Part shown: piece by piece, positions 26,731-34,958 of the stretch
Numbering within the stretch: the stretch's first letter is position 1
Layout: the number at the start of each line of letters is the position of its first letter
Origin: JAFGHJ01 sp964534175
GTDB taxonomy: Bacteria > Hydrothermota > UBA3072
Reading direction: 5' to 3'
DNA: 64,000 bases
Assembly: GCA_964534175.1 (NCBI GenBank)
Contig: CAZHNS010000002.1
Location: 62,001-126,000, forward strand
Position numbers and translations under genes: made by a program
Notes under the pieces: generated by a model
What the model was told of the DNA's origin: nothing
The model's input: only the letters and a program-made list of their open reading frames with translations
The model's database searches: none

Positions 26731-27504
26731 ATGAAAAAGGTAAAATGGGCAGTATTTAACACTTTATTAGTTTTTTTGTTCTTGCCCGGCAACTTGCGCG
26801 CAGAAGAAATAGGCATACTTCCTTTTAGAACAACCGGTGTCGAAAGTTATATAACGGAAGACTTCTATGATCTTCTGGAAAATGAACTCGATTATTTTGA
26901 CCACAAAGTTGTATCTCCGTATGAAATAGAGCATTATCTTGGCAGACGTGTAATAAGTTATAATAAAGACTACGCTGCCGATTATGGAAGTTCGTTGGGA
27001 CTTGAGAAAGTAATATTTGGCTCTATAACCAGATTAGGCGAAAGATATGTTATTTCAGTCGAAGTCGTCAAATCCAGAACGGGAGAAGTACTCCTTTACG
27101 ATAAAACGACTTTAGATTCTGAAGACTACTTAGATGAATACGTGTATAGTCTGGCAGAAGATATTGAAGAAGATGTATATGGAAATGTGGTTTATTATAG
27201 TCCCAGTTGTAGCAGAACTGTTACCCACGTCTATGTCGGAAATTGCTGGCGACCACGCATTATATGGAGGAGACCACGCTACAGAAGTTTAATTCAAGTA
27301 CGAGTACCTTTAATTAATATAAATCTCGGGAATTCTCATCATGTTGTTCATAGAACTCCTTCAAAGGGGAGACCTATTTACGAGAGATCGAGCCCCAGGA
27401 AACACGATAATGGTAAATCGACTAAAGGAAAATCCGGTCACGAGAAACAGAAGAACGAAAAATCCCATCGCGATAATGACGGCCACAAGAAGGGGAAGAG
27501 ATAA
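26731..27504 (+). CDS. Exported CsgG/TolB-N-like protein with basic tail
   Basis: 257 residues: signal peptide ending NLRAEE, then EIGILPFRTTG and LGLEKVIFGSITRLGERYVI, which resemble the domain shared by CsgG, LpoB and the TolB N terminus. The last 50 residues are Lys/His/Ser-rich low complexity (KSTKGKSGHEKQKNEKSHRD). It resembles the N-terminal half of the 14406 product. AAGGAGGTC precedes the ATG. Confidence 0.65.
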   Translation: MKKVKWAVFNTLLVFLFLPGNLRAEEIGILPFRTTGVESYITEDFYDLLENELDYFDHKVVSPYEIEHYLGRRVISYNKDYAADYGSSLGLEKVIFGSITRLGERYVISVEVVKSRTGEVLLYDKTTLDSEDYLDEYVYSLAEDIEEDVYGNVVYYSPSCSRTVTHVYVGNCWRPRIIWRRPRYRSLIQVRVPLININLGNSHHVVHRTPSKGRPIYERSSPRKHDNGKSTKGKSGHEKQKNEKSHRDNDGHKKGKR

Positions 27505-27506
27505 AA

Positions 27507-27690
27507 ACTAGTTAGAAAGTTAGGTGGTTGGGTCGTTAGGTGGTTTCCGAAATATCCAATCCCAACATCCAACGATCCAACCCACCAACTTAATCTCACA
27601 CGGAGACACAGAGAACACAGAGAAAAAATTTTGTTTGTTTTTCCAACTCAACTACTAAACGACTTAACTACTTAACTGATTCGAAGAATC
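27507..27690 (-). repeat. Composite intergenic repeat with inverted halves
   Basis: GTTAGGTGGTTGGGTCGTTA (27516-27540) is opposed by ATCCAACGATCCAACCCACC (27560-27580), so the RNA can fold and may end the upstream transcript. The region then has the reverse B module GACACAGAGAACACAGAG (27604), a reverse A linker (TTTTGTTTGTTTTT), a reverse A module and the hairpin GATTC-GAA-GAATC at 27678-27690. Read in reverse it has the full order hairpin, A, linker, B. Confidence 0.7.
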
Positions 27691-27708
27691 TAAAGAATTT
27701 GAATGACG

Positions 27709-28449
27709 TCAGATAGAATCCAGGAGATTTTTTACCTCTTCGGGATATTTCTTGGCGATGCGGTTTTTCTTTAAATTCTCTTTCATTATTCTATCGATAT
27801 CTTTATCCATTCCTATCCACTTTTTAATAAATTTAAATCCAAGTTCAGGATTCGCTGCAGCGAAAACGCTGATGGTGAACCCGAGTCCTTTTTTTAAAAC
27901 ATCAAAATCCTTTTCTCTATCCATTTCCCTAAGTACAATATTGGCTATTTCGAAACAAAATTTCGCGTTTTCCGCGTTAAGAAACCTGGGATGTGCCAAT
28001 GAAACAAGAATTGCCCTTTTTTCAAGGTCGTTGGATTTTTTAATCCATTCCGAAAAAATAGATTTCAACTCATTAAAATTGTTTTCCCCAATGGTTTGAA
28101 ATCCGAAAGCGACTGCTTCTCTCATTCTCCATCTTCCGTCTTTTGCCAAATTTTTCAATATAGCAATTAATTTTTTGTCTTTGGTTTTTGTATAAATCTT
28201 CCCCAGACATACGGCAGCACAAAATGCCGGAAACGATTTTGGATCGTTAGCATCAGCCTGGTCTTCGGTTATTTTCAGCCATTTTAAAAGGACATCCAAA
28301 TTATCGTATATTTTCGCGAACGCGAAAGCAAGTTCCAGATTACCTCTTGGACCCGGAAGATTGGAGTTCTTGACAATAAATTCTTTTAGTTTTTCCGAAT
28401 CATCGATAATAGTTTTTAATTTTTTAATTAAATCTTCTTTTTTCCCCAC
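27709..28449 (-). CDS. HEAT-repeat protein, AlkD-like
   Basis: 246 residues, entirely helical. Segments such as DGRWRMREAVAFGFQTIGE resemble the HEAT-like repeats of DNA alkylation repair glycosylases (AlkC/AlkD), but no catalytic residue can be assigned. It starts with GTG at 28449, eight bases after the -10 box, without a Shine-Dalgarno sequence. Confidence 0.6.
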   Translation of the reverse strand: MGKKEDLIKKLKTIIDDSEKLKEFIVKNSNLPGPRGNLELAFAFAKIYDNLDVLLKWLKITEDQADANDPKSFPAFCAAVCLGKIYTKTKDKKLIAILKNLAKDGRWRMREAVAFGFQTIGENNFNELKSIFSEWIKKSNDLEKRAILVSLAHPRFLNAENAKFCFEIANIVLREMDREKDFDVLKKGLGFTISVFAAANPELGFKFIKKWIGMDKDIDRIMKENLKKNRIAKKYPEEVKNLLDSI

Positions 28450-28457
28450 AATTCTAG

Positions 28458-28486
28458 ATTCTAAAGATTTTTTATAGATAAGTCAA
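28458..28486 (-). promoter_or_regulatory. Leaderless-type promoter of the HEAT-repeat gene
   Basis: Reverse strand TTGACT (28481-28486), 17-base spacer, TAGAAT (28458-28463). A second TAGAAT at 28451-28456 adjoins the GTG start. Confidence 0.65.
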
Positions 28487-28563
28487 GATGCTTTTTGCCC
28501 CCAACCACAAAATTTTCTCACATGTAGAACATGTAATACTTATAGTTTTCTTACTTTTTAATG

Positions 28564-28578
28564 AGATTCGAAGAATCT
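28564..28578. repeat. Mini-hairpin of the dispersed repeat family
   Basis: AGATTC-GAA-GAATCT, a 6-bp stem with a 3-base loop, matches the hairpin at 27678. The reverse strand continues with CATTAAAAAG, a diverged A module. Confidence 0.55.
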
Positions 28579-28639
28579 ACGGAATCTTTTCACCTTTCAA
28601 GGTTTAACTTTGTTTATACTGCTTGCAAGATTAATTTGA

Positions 28640-30163
28640 TTACTGCTCTACTATTCTTGTAGCACCTGATAGAGCATCGATATCAACCGTTGAGTCAAAA
28701 TTTACTTTCCTAGCCTCTTCATAGGCACCCTGCGCAAGATTCCAGTGACTGACTCTTACCGCTCCATCTATCATTTCCGGTACATTATAGTTTAAGATAT
28801 ACGTATCATAAAACGTGGGGTCTTTTTGCGGCATTAAAAATGGCTTATACGCATTTCCCAGTGTATCAACATAACTAAAATATAATCTGGAATACGCACC
28901 ATCCTTTCTTTTGCTGGCAAACACAAACCACCGGCTGTTGCTCGACCAGCTATGAAAACTTTCACTATTGTCGCTATTAATATTAAGTTTTCGGTACTTC
29001 TTGCCTTCGAGATTCAACATATAAAGATCGCTTGACGGATAATGTATGGAAAAATATCCGTGGTCACTCATACTAAATAATATATATTTTCCATCAGGAG
29101 AAACTCTCGGGAAAGAAATACTCTTTCCGGTTTCCGCAGCTGTAAGAATTGGTTCTACGTCACCCCAATGATTCGTTTCAACATCATAAGCGATGCGCAT
29201 AAGATCATATTTAGATTCATTAGGCCTATCCTTATTTGACCATTCTTGCCCGCTGCAGAAATACAAATACTTGCCATCTGGACTCCAATTAGGCGAATTT
29301 TCCGTTCGCTTTGTCGAAACTTTCGGAGATGTTGTTACTGCATTTGTTTGTATGTCGTAAACAATCAGGTCAGAAGCTTTATCCCATACGTAAATACTCT
29401 TATCTTTTTTTGCATGAAACGACTGACCTATTTTATTAACTGAAAAGGCGATATGATTTCCATCGGGATGCCACGCAGGATAAACACCTGCGGACATTGT
29501 ATATTCTGTTGCGGTATTTACTTTATTCACTTGTCCGTTTTTAACTATCATGGTGCCGCCGTATTTACCCCTCATATGAAACATCATTTCCTGCGGATTA
29601 TTATTAGAAAAAGAATGACAATTCATGCAGTTCTGCTCCGTAACTCTATTCGTGAAAATAGCGGATTCATCAAAATTTTCGAGATTACGTTGATAAATAC
29701 CCATTTTCCTCCACAATACATAGCCCAGATTTATCAATCGATAAGCAACGTGGCTGTCGATTTCCTCTTTCGCAATTTTATTCTCTATTGTGCGAAACTT
29801 ATTCCACTTGTTATTCTCATCTTTTTGATATATATCGATATACAGTTCATTACCCCGATTTTTCGATAAAATATCTTTCCATTTTTTTATGGGAATCATA
29901 ATGTTCTTATTGGCATTTAAACGAATATGGCCTCTATCTTTGTTATGAACATAAATATCGACATAAAATTCCGTCCCTTCTTCATTAATCTTAAAATTCA
30001 ATGGGGCGATGTTCGGAGGTATGACAATATTTGTATAGTCCGGATCGATATTGGGTATTCTATCGATTTCCGAGTAGTCTCCGGGAATAAAGTTAGAGCA
30101 ATTTTGTAAGCATGAGATAATCAAAATAAGGCCGAAAAAAATGGATTTATAAAATACCCTCAT
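28640..30163 (-). CDS. Exported beta-propeller protein with CxxCH haem site and C-terminal flavinylation-like motif
   Basis: 507 residues. A lipoprotein-like signal (LIISC) is followed by a beta domain, then QNCMNCHSFSNN, a c-type haem motif, near residue 180. WD40/PD40-type propeller repeats follow (YPAWHPDGNHIAFS, SPNWSPDGKYLYFCSG, FPRVSPDGKYILFS). The protein ends VDIDALSGATRIVEQ, matching D-A-x-[ST]-G-A-T. Related MNCHSF propeller proteins are known in Bacteroidota next to the type of membrane protein encoded upstream. The ATG at 30163 follows GAGGAG; the longer frame to 30322 overlaps the upstream gene and has no signal. Confidence 0.75.
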   Translation of the reverse strand: MRVFYKSIFFGLILIISCLQNCSNFIPGDYSEIDRIPNIDPDYTNIVIPPNIAPLNFKINEEGTEFYVDIYVHNKDRGHIRLNANKNIMIPIKKWKDILSKNRGNELYIDIYQKDENNKWNKFRTIENKIAKEEIDSHVAYRLINLGYVLWRKMGIYQRNLENFDESAIFTNRVTEQNCMNCHSFSNNNPQEMMFHMRGKYGGTMIVKNGQVNKVNTATEYTMSAGVYPAWHPDGNHIAFSVNKIGQSFHAKKDKSIYVWDKASDLIVYDIQTNAVTTSPKVSTKRTENSPNWSPDGKYLYFCSGQEWSNKDRPNESKYDLMRIAYDVETNHWGDVEPILTAAETGKSISFPRVSPDGKYILFSMSDHGYFSIHYPSSDLYMLNLEGKKYRKLNINSDNSESFHSWSSNSRWFVFASKRKDGAYSRLYFSYVDTLGNAYKPFLMPQKDPTFYDTYILNYNVPEMIDGAVRVSHWNLAQGAYEEARKVNFDSTVDIDALSGATRIVEQ

Positions 30164-30179
30164 ATATCTTTCTCCTCTT

Positions 30180-32048
30180 TTATTCAAGATTTGTTTCCTC
30201 TGGTCTAATATAAAGTGAATAAAACCAATATGTACGAAAGAATTTTCTTGCCAGAGCTTCTTTTGCTCCCTCTGTATTTGCGAAACTAGAAAGGATACTA
30301 TTGAACTGTTCGAATCGTTCAATTGTCTGCTGATTTATACTATAATCAACCTTAAAATCTATCGATGGGTATGCAAATCTACTTACCAATATTGCTTCCT
30401 CTATATATTGCGGATATTTTCTATAGCCCAATTCTTTAAATTGCCCGAGATATTTCACCAACTCCTCTAATCTAAATTCAAGCAAATAATATGCCATTAA
30501 ATATTCAAAAGCCATTTTATTATTTTCGTTTTCCTTTAATAGTTCAATTAAATCATTATCTGCCCCTTTGCCGATGGAAATAAAAAAATCAAATTTCGGC
30601 ATGAGTTTACGTTTTAATTGAATTAAACTATCGGATTTTATCAATTTCTCATTATTAAGATAGTTACGGTAATGCTTAACCCATTTTTTATGCATAATAC
30701 TTTTGTCAAGAAGATCTAAAAATTCTCTTGCAACAACATATTGCTCTTCGACAATATTGCTCATCGCAATACTTTTTAGTATTCTTGGATTATATGCGAA
30801 GTGTGTTTCCCCCTCATAAGCCATAACCTGTGCCGCTCTTATATGTCCTAAATCAAAATATAGATCGATGGCAGGTATTTCAGCTGGCCTGGGGACGTTT
30901 TCAAGAAATAAAGCATTAGTCCCCGTCAGTTGAGGATAATCGAATAGCTTATCAAGCAATTGTCCGGTATGATATAATGCTCTGTTTACATTAAAATTTA
31001 CCAGAAAATCATATTCCTTTATTTTCGGTGTTAAATCCAATAGTTCCTCCCACCTGCCCTGTTCAGCAAAATAATCGATCTGAATTTTTTGTTTTTCTTG
31101 CTGGTCAAAAGAAAATCTTAGTATTAAGACTGCCGCAATTAAAATATAAATTAATTGTATTAAAGTATCATATATTCCTTCCAATGAACTCTTTCGTTTC
31201 TTAGTCTTTCGTTTTTTTATCTTCTGTTTCTTAACCTTTCGTTCTTTCCCTTTAGCTTTGGTATATTTTAAATAAACGAAAAGAGCTATTAGTAGTACCG
31301 GAAGTGAAAGGAAAAATAAATAACAATATAAATTTAGGTTAAAGTTGAAAGGCCACCAGGAGAGTTCTAAAGGCATGATGTAAAGATATGCCTCTTTAAA
31401 ACTAATCATGAACAGATATCGCACCGCTATGTAGGGGTATATGAAGTATACTGCTGTATTGAGCCCAGCATAAATATACTTTTCCCGTTTTTCCCGGAAA
31501 AGTAATTCGCAGGTCACACAAAGTACAATATAAAACAAATATATCCATCCACCCAGGATGTAATAAATTAGACAGGACAGAAGAATGAAAAATATTTTGT
31601 ATCGATTCGCAATTTTTACATAAGCAGAGAAAAAAAGCAGAGCAAATAGATATTTAACAGTTATTGCAAAAGGAAGATTATAATTGTTTTGAATAATTAA
31701 CAAGAAAATGACAGGCAGAAAAGAAAGAATTAAGGAATGTTCAAGATTTACGATTTTTTTAATAAGCTTGTAAACAACAATGAAAACAGATAAAGAAACG
31801 GCTGAAATGATTAAGGCTCCAAGAATATTAAAATAGAAGAATTGTAAAAGGAATTGAGTAATCAACTCTGAGGGTCCTCCGGGATACAATAGAAATTCTT
31901 TCAAGTAGGTTTTATCGAAGAGGAAAATAGGCTGGTAATGATGATAATACAGGGATGTATCAAAAATTAAAAGATAATAAAAAAAGAAAAAGAGAAAGAA
32001 GAATAGAAAATAAAAACTTGTTTTATTAATTATTTCTTTTAATCTCAT
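30180..32048 (-). CDS. Polytopic membrane protein with soluble C-terminal half (DUF6057-like)
   Basis: 622 residues with about ten membrane helices in residues 1-320 and a helical repeat-like soluble half. YPGGPSELITQFLLQFFYF near residue 55 resembles the DUF6057 group that accompanies MNCHSF propellers; the family name is from memory. A Lys/Arg-rich loop (VKKQKIKKRKTKKRKS) near 270-290 should be cytoplasmic. Sixteen bases separate it from the propeller gene, so the two form an operon. GGGAGG precedes the start. Confidence 0.6.
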   Translation of the reverse strand: MRLKEIINKTSFYFLFFFLFFFFYYLLIFDTSLYYHHYQPIFLFDKTYLKEFLLYPGGPSELITQFLLQFFYFNILGALIISAVSLSVFIVVYKLIKKIVNLEHSLILSFLPVIFLLIIQNNYNLPFAITVKYLFALLFFSAYVKIANRYKIFFILLSCLIYYILGGWIYLFYIVLCVTCELLFREKREKYIYAGLNTAVYFIYPYIAVRYLFMISFKEAYLYIMPLELSWWPFNFNLNLYCYLFFLSLPVLLIALFVYLKYTKAKGKERKVKKQKIKKRKTKKRKSSLEGIYDTLIQLIYILIAAVLILRFSFDQQEKQKIQIDYFAEQGRWEELLDLTPKIKEYDFLVNFNVNRALYHTGQLLDKLFDYPQLTGTNALFLENVPRPAEIPAIDLYFDLGHIRAAQVMAYEGETHFAYNPRILKSIAMSNIVEEQYVVAREFLDLLDKSIMHKKWVKHYRNYLNNEKLIKSDSLIQLKRKLMPKFDFFISIGKGADNDLIELLKENENNKMAFEYLMAYYLLEFRLEELVKYLGQFKELGYRKYPQYIEEAILVSRFAYPSIDFKVDYSINQQTIERFEQFNSILSSFANTEGAKEALARKFFRTYWFYSLYIRPEETNLE

Positions 32049-32066
32049 ACCTCCCTCAATCTTTGG

Positions 32067-32095
32067 AGATTAAAAAAGATTATGCATTTAGTCAA
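32067..32095 (-). promoter_or_regulatory. Promoter of the membrane protein / haem propeller operon
   Basis: Reverse strand TTGACT (32090-32095), 17-base spacer, TAATCT (32067-32072). Confidence 0.5.
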
Positions 32096-32166
32096 TCCCC
32101 CCAAATGGAGTAATTGGCATCAGCTTACGGCTTACGGCTTTCCGCTAAACCTTACACATAAAATTC

Positions 32167-32230
32167 GCCACAAAAACACAAAGACACGAGGATTTTTCGT
32201 TTTAACTAATTACCTGAATCGAAGAATATA
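32167..32230 (-). repeat. Composite repeat, nearly complete, reverse orientation
   Basis: Read in reverse: a decayed hairpin around TTC, AGGTAATTAGTTAAAACG, AAAAATCC and the B module CGTGTCTTTGTGTTTTTGTG. It lies between two minus-strand genes. Confidence 0.6.
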
Positions 32231-32259
32231 CAAAACGGAATGCAGATTCAGAAGGGGTA

Positions 32260-33201
32260 CTATTCCTGCAATTCCAGGAATTTCGTAAACTCAGGGTCGT
32301 ATTGATACAGAATTGCCATTCTTGAATCATAATAAGCATGGCCGTAATGCATTCCATACAGACCGTCAAATTCTGCATAGCCTTCCTCAATATAGTTTGT
32401 CGTTGAGTCGTCTTTTATAATAACATGAAGGAAGTTATCATCATAATGAGTATAATTGGCAGCAACAAAATATCCGACCCCATTCCCGGATATGTTTCTT
32501 CCCGATGTATCAAGAGGAAATCTTACAGAAGGGCCATTTTCCGATTTTATCATTATGTCTCCAGACCCACATTTGATAGAGTCAGGGTCTACTAAGGGAA
32601 AAATACTTACATTGGGAATATTTGCACTTGTGTTTGTGGTGTTAACCAGAGAATCAAAATAAATCCAATTACGAAGATTTAAAGTAGAATCAATACTATC
32701 CAGGTATTCCATATGGACATTTAATATATATCTTTCCGCATTATCGCTTGGGCCCCAGCCTACGAAAAGGTCTTCTTCTATATTTAAGGTGTCATTGTTC
32801 TGGGGTGTAGTAATTTCAAAACCAGAAGGCATCGTTACTTCTGCCCTTGCTTCCCCTAAGTCGTGAGGCACAATCAGTTCGTATTTGTCCTCAGGATCGT
32901 TTGATATAAATTCACCGAAAAAACCGCTGGAAACCTCTTCGCCGTTCGAATACTTTTCGACAGTATAAAGCATAGAAGATAAAGTATCGTTATTAATTAT
33001 TATAATAGGAGTCCCAGGTACTCCCATAAAATCGCCTCTGGCAAAAGTCCTTACGGAATCATTACTATCTATGAAGCGGGAAACTTCGATAAAAATTGCG
33101 GGCTCTCCATAAATTGAAAACGGGTTATTTGTGCACCCGTAAGTTAGTATTAAAATAAATAAAGTTATCACAATCAACGATAAAGAATATCTTTTCTTCA
33201 T
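32260..33201 (-). CDS. Lipoprotein with Ig-like beta domains, unknown
   Basis: 313 residues with a lipobox ILTYGC at Cys23. Residues about 100-190 (EITTPQNNDTLN, VGWGPSDNAERYILNV) resemble an Fn3-like module with the W-x-x-S pattern of carbohydrate-surface proteins. No catalytic motif is seen. GAGGAGGT precedes the ATG, and a consensus promoter (TTGACA, 16, TATAAT) lies at 33221-33248. Confidence 0.65.
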   Translation of the reverse strand: MKKRYSLSLIVITLFILILTYGCTNNPFSIYGEPAIFIEVSRFIDSNDSVRTFARGDFMGVPGTPIIIINNDTLSSMLYTVEKYSNGEEVSSGFFGEFISNDPEDKYELIVPHDLGEARAEVTMPSGFEITTPQNNDTLNIEEDLFVGWGPSDNAERYILNVHMEYLDSIDSTLNLRNWIYFDSLVNTTNTSANIPNVSIFPLVDPDSIKCGSGDIMIKSENGPSVRFPLDTSGRNISGNGVGYFVAANYTHYDDNFLHVIIKDDSTTNYIEEGYAEFDGLYGMHYGHAYYDSRMAILYQYDPEFTKFLELQE

Positions 33202-33220
33202 ACCTCCTCCTCAATTTTAT

Positions 33221-33248
33221 ATTATATGGATTTTTATCTTTTTGTCAA
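33221..33248 (-). promoter_or_regulatory. Consensus sigma70 promoter
   Basis: Reverse strand TTGACA (33243-33248), 16-base spacer, TATAAT (33221-33226), upstream of the 33201 lipoprotein. Confidence 0.75.
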
Positions 33249-33256
33249 AGGGTATT

Positions 33257-33281
33257 GCCACGAAGGCACAAAGACACAAAG
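33257..33281 (-). repeat. B-type repeat module GCCACGAAGGCACAAAG
   Basis: GCCACGAAGGCACAAAGACA followed by CAAAG is the reverse of a CTTTGTG-type module. A second diverged module (GTGACGCAGATTATCC) follows at 33334 and ACCAACGAACCAAC at 33379. Confidence 0.6.
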
Positions 33282-33414
33282 TTTTTCTTTTGTTTTTGCC
33301 AAATCCCAACCCCCAAATCCAAAATCCTAAAAAGTGACGCAGATTATCCTTGTTCAAAGTCCAATGTCCTTTACAGAACCAACGAACCAACAAAAAAAGA
33401 AATAACGAATAACA

Positions 33415-34155
33415 CTAATATTTTTGTTTTTTCGCTACTATTATTAGTCTTTTGCTATCATTTTTAGAGTATTTTTTGAAATCCCAATCGCCGTAAAATT
33501 CAGCAGTTAGATTTGCCCTATTCAATATTCTCAACCAATCACTATATAACCTGATTTTTATTAAAAATTCGCTGTGTCTGAAATCGTTTTTTTCTTCCGT
33601 GTGTAGAAAGTCAAATATATCAACTTTCATAATGTCTTCGTTATATTCCATAGTATATAATCTTGTGAAATTCCTATCGTTCACTTCGGGGAAATAATCT
33701 AATGGGTTTTTCATCGTAAAATCGGTTTGTCCCTGGTCAAAAACAATAATTCCATTCTCATTCAAAACCGATTTAAAACTTTTCAATGCTTTATCAATAT
33801 CGATATCGATTTCATTTACCGCATTACTCAAACATACAACAGCATCAAATTTCCGATTAAAATGTTCCAATAAATCATGAAAATCTGCTTTTACGATTTC
33901 TATAGATAAATTATTTTTTTTGATTTTTTCTTTTGCTACCTTAAGCATCGAGTCTGATAAATCGGAGCCAGTCACTTTTATGCCAAGAGAATCAAAAAGC
34001 ACCAGGTCATTACCTGTACCACAAGCACAATCCAGTACGGAGTTAATGTTGTTTTCTTTAAATATTTTAGCAAAAAAAGCTTCCCTTTCCGGATTCTCTT
34101 TCAGCATGTAGTCATAGTATTCAGCTATTTTTTTATAAGTATCTTTTCGCTTCAT
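33415..34155 (-). CDS. SAM-dependent methyltransferase
   Basis: 246 residues of class I methyltransferase: VLDCACGTGNDLVLF is motif I, VTGSDLSDSML motif II, KFDAVVCLSNAVNEI motif IV and NENGIIVFDQ motif VI. A C-terminal beta-rich cap (about 150-245) may bind substrate. It resembles small-molecule methyltransferases. Six bases separate the -10 box from the ATG, so it is predicted leaderless. Confidence 0.85.
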   Translation of the reverse strand: MKRKDTYKKIAEYYDYMLKENPEREAFFAKIFKENNINSVLDCACGTGNDLVLFDSLGIKVTGSDLSDSMLKVAKEKIKKNNLSIEIVKADFHDLLEHFNRKFDAVVCLSNAVNEIDIDIDKALKSFKSVLNENGIIVFDQGQTDFTMKNPLDYFPEVNDRNFTRLYTMEYNEDIMKVDIFDFLHTEEKNDFRHSEFLIKIRLYSDWLRILNRANLTAEFYGDWDFKKYSKNDSKRLIIVAKKQKY

Positions 34156-34161
34156 TTATAA

Positions 34162-34190
34162 ATTCTAAAGATTTTATGGGGATAAGTCAA
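34162..34190 (-). promoter_or_regulatory. Leaderless-type promoter of the methyltransferase
   Basis: Reverse strand TTGACT (34185-34190), 17-base spacer, TAGAAT (34162-34167), six bases, ATG at 34155. Confidence 0.7.
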
Positions 34191-34198
34191 GGGACGCA

Positions 34199-34325
34199 GA
34201 TGCTACGCATCAGTCAAATGGTTAAATTGAAAAATGGTTAAATGGTTAACTAAGAACTACGAACCAGGAACAAGGAACTAAATTCCAAGATCTAAAACCT
34301 AACATTGCCACGAAGGCACTAAGAA
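34199..34325 (+). repeat. Composite repeat: hairpin, A module, and opposed B module
   Basis: GATGC-TAC-GCATC (34199-34211) is followed by AGTCAAATGGTTAAATTG and AAAATGGTTAAATGGTTAA, then by ACCTAACATTGCC and a reverse B module GCCACGAAGGCACTAAG (34307-34323). The hairpin directly abuts the A module as at 41814 and 51398. Confidence 0.7.
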
Positions 34326-34400
34326 ACAACAAATAACACGAATTACACGAATAAATGAATATTTTCTTTTGTTTTTTATAATACTTAAAAATGAATTTGC

Positions 34401-34428
34401 TTGACAGGACTTTGAAAATCAGTAAAAT
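34401..34428 (+). promoter_or_regulatory. Promoter of the 34452 gene
   Basis: TTGACA (34401-34406), 16-base spacer, TAAAAT (34423-34428). An ATG at 34431 lies before the predicted transcript start, so the ATG at 34452 with GGAGGAG is used. Confidence 0.65.
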
Positions 34429-34451
34429 TTATGAATAATAGGAGGAGAAAA

Positions 34452-34946
34452 ATGTATCTATATTATCTTTTAAAAGGATTTGCAGGTCTAGTCGGTGTCT
34501 TACTTACATTCTTTGCAGCAATTTTTGGTACTATCTGGGGATTAAGAAGATTATTTAGAGCTAAAAGGAGATTTTCTGAACTGTTAGAATCAAATTCTTT
34601 CAAATCTAAAAACAAAATGAACGAAGAGCTACTTAAAAACATACAAATAACATATGCACCAATTGCGTTTATGAAAACTTGCGGAATACTTTTTCCTCTT
34701 TTTTTAGTGCTTTCCGTTCTCGCGCAGCTTATTAATGCTTTTCAAGCGGTAGCTCTTGCCGGCACAATAGAATTTACTCTGTTCGCGGCTGGAATTCCCG
34801 AAACTTTAATTGTCAATTCAATGACTGTTTTTATTATAATATACACCTGGATTGTCTATTTTGTGCTGAAACACGCATCTAAAAAGCTAAGGATTGACAT
34901 TATGACGTTGTTTAACGCGGAAATAAAAGATAATATTGATATTTAA
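34452..34946 (+). CDS. MotA/TolQ/ExbB-like membrane protein, divergent
   Basis: 164 residues with membrane segments at about 8-28, 75-100 and 120-140. LINAFQAVALAGTIEFTLFA followed by AGIPETLIVNSMTVFI resembles the conserved region of ExbB/TolQ (AF...AGIxEALxxT). No ExbD/TolR partner is adjacent, and the conserved Thr/Pro spacing is degenerate, so the assignment is tentative. It lies 12 bases before the propeller lipoprotein gene. Confidence 0.5.
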   Translation: MYLYYLLKGFAGLVGVLLTFFAAIFGTIWGLRRLFRAKRRFSELLESNSFKSKNKMNEELLKNIQITYAPIAFMKTCGILFPLFLVLSVLAQLINAFQAVALAGTIEFTLFAAGIPETLIVNSMTVFIIIYTWIVYFVLKHASKKLRIDIMTLFNAEIKDNIDI

Positions 34947-34958
34947 CAGGAGAGAATA

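Noticed and set aside
30164..30322. N-terminal extension of the haem propeller protein to 30322
   Set aside because: It would overlap the upstream membrane protein gene by 143 bases and would bury the signal peptide; the ATG at 30163 has GAGGAG and a proper signal sequence.
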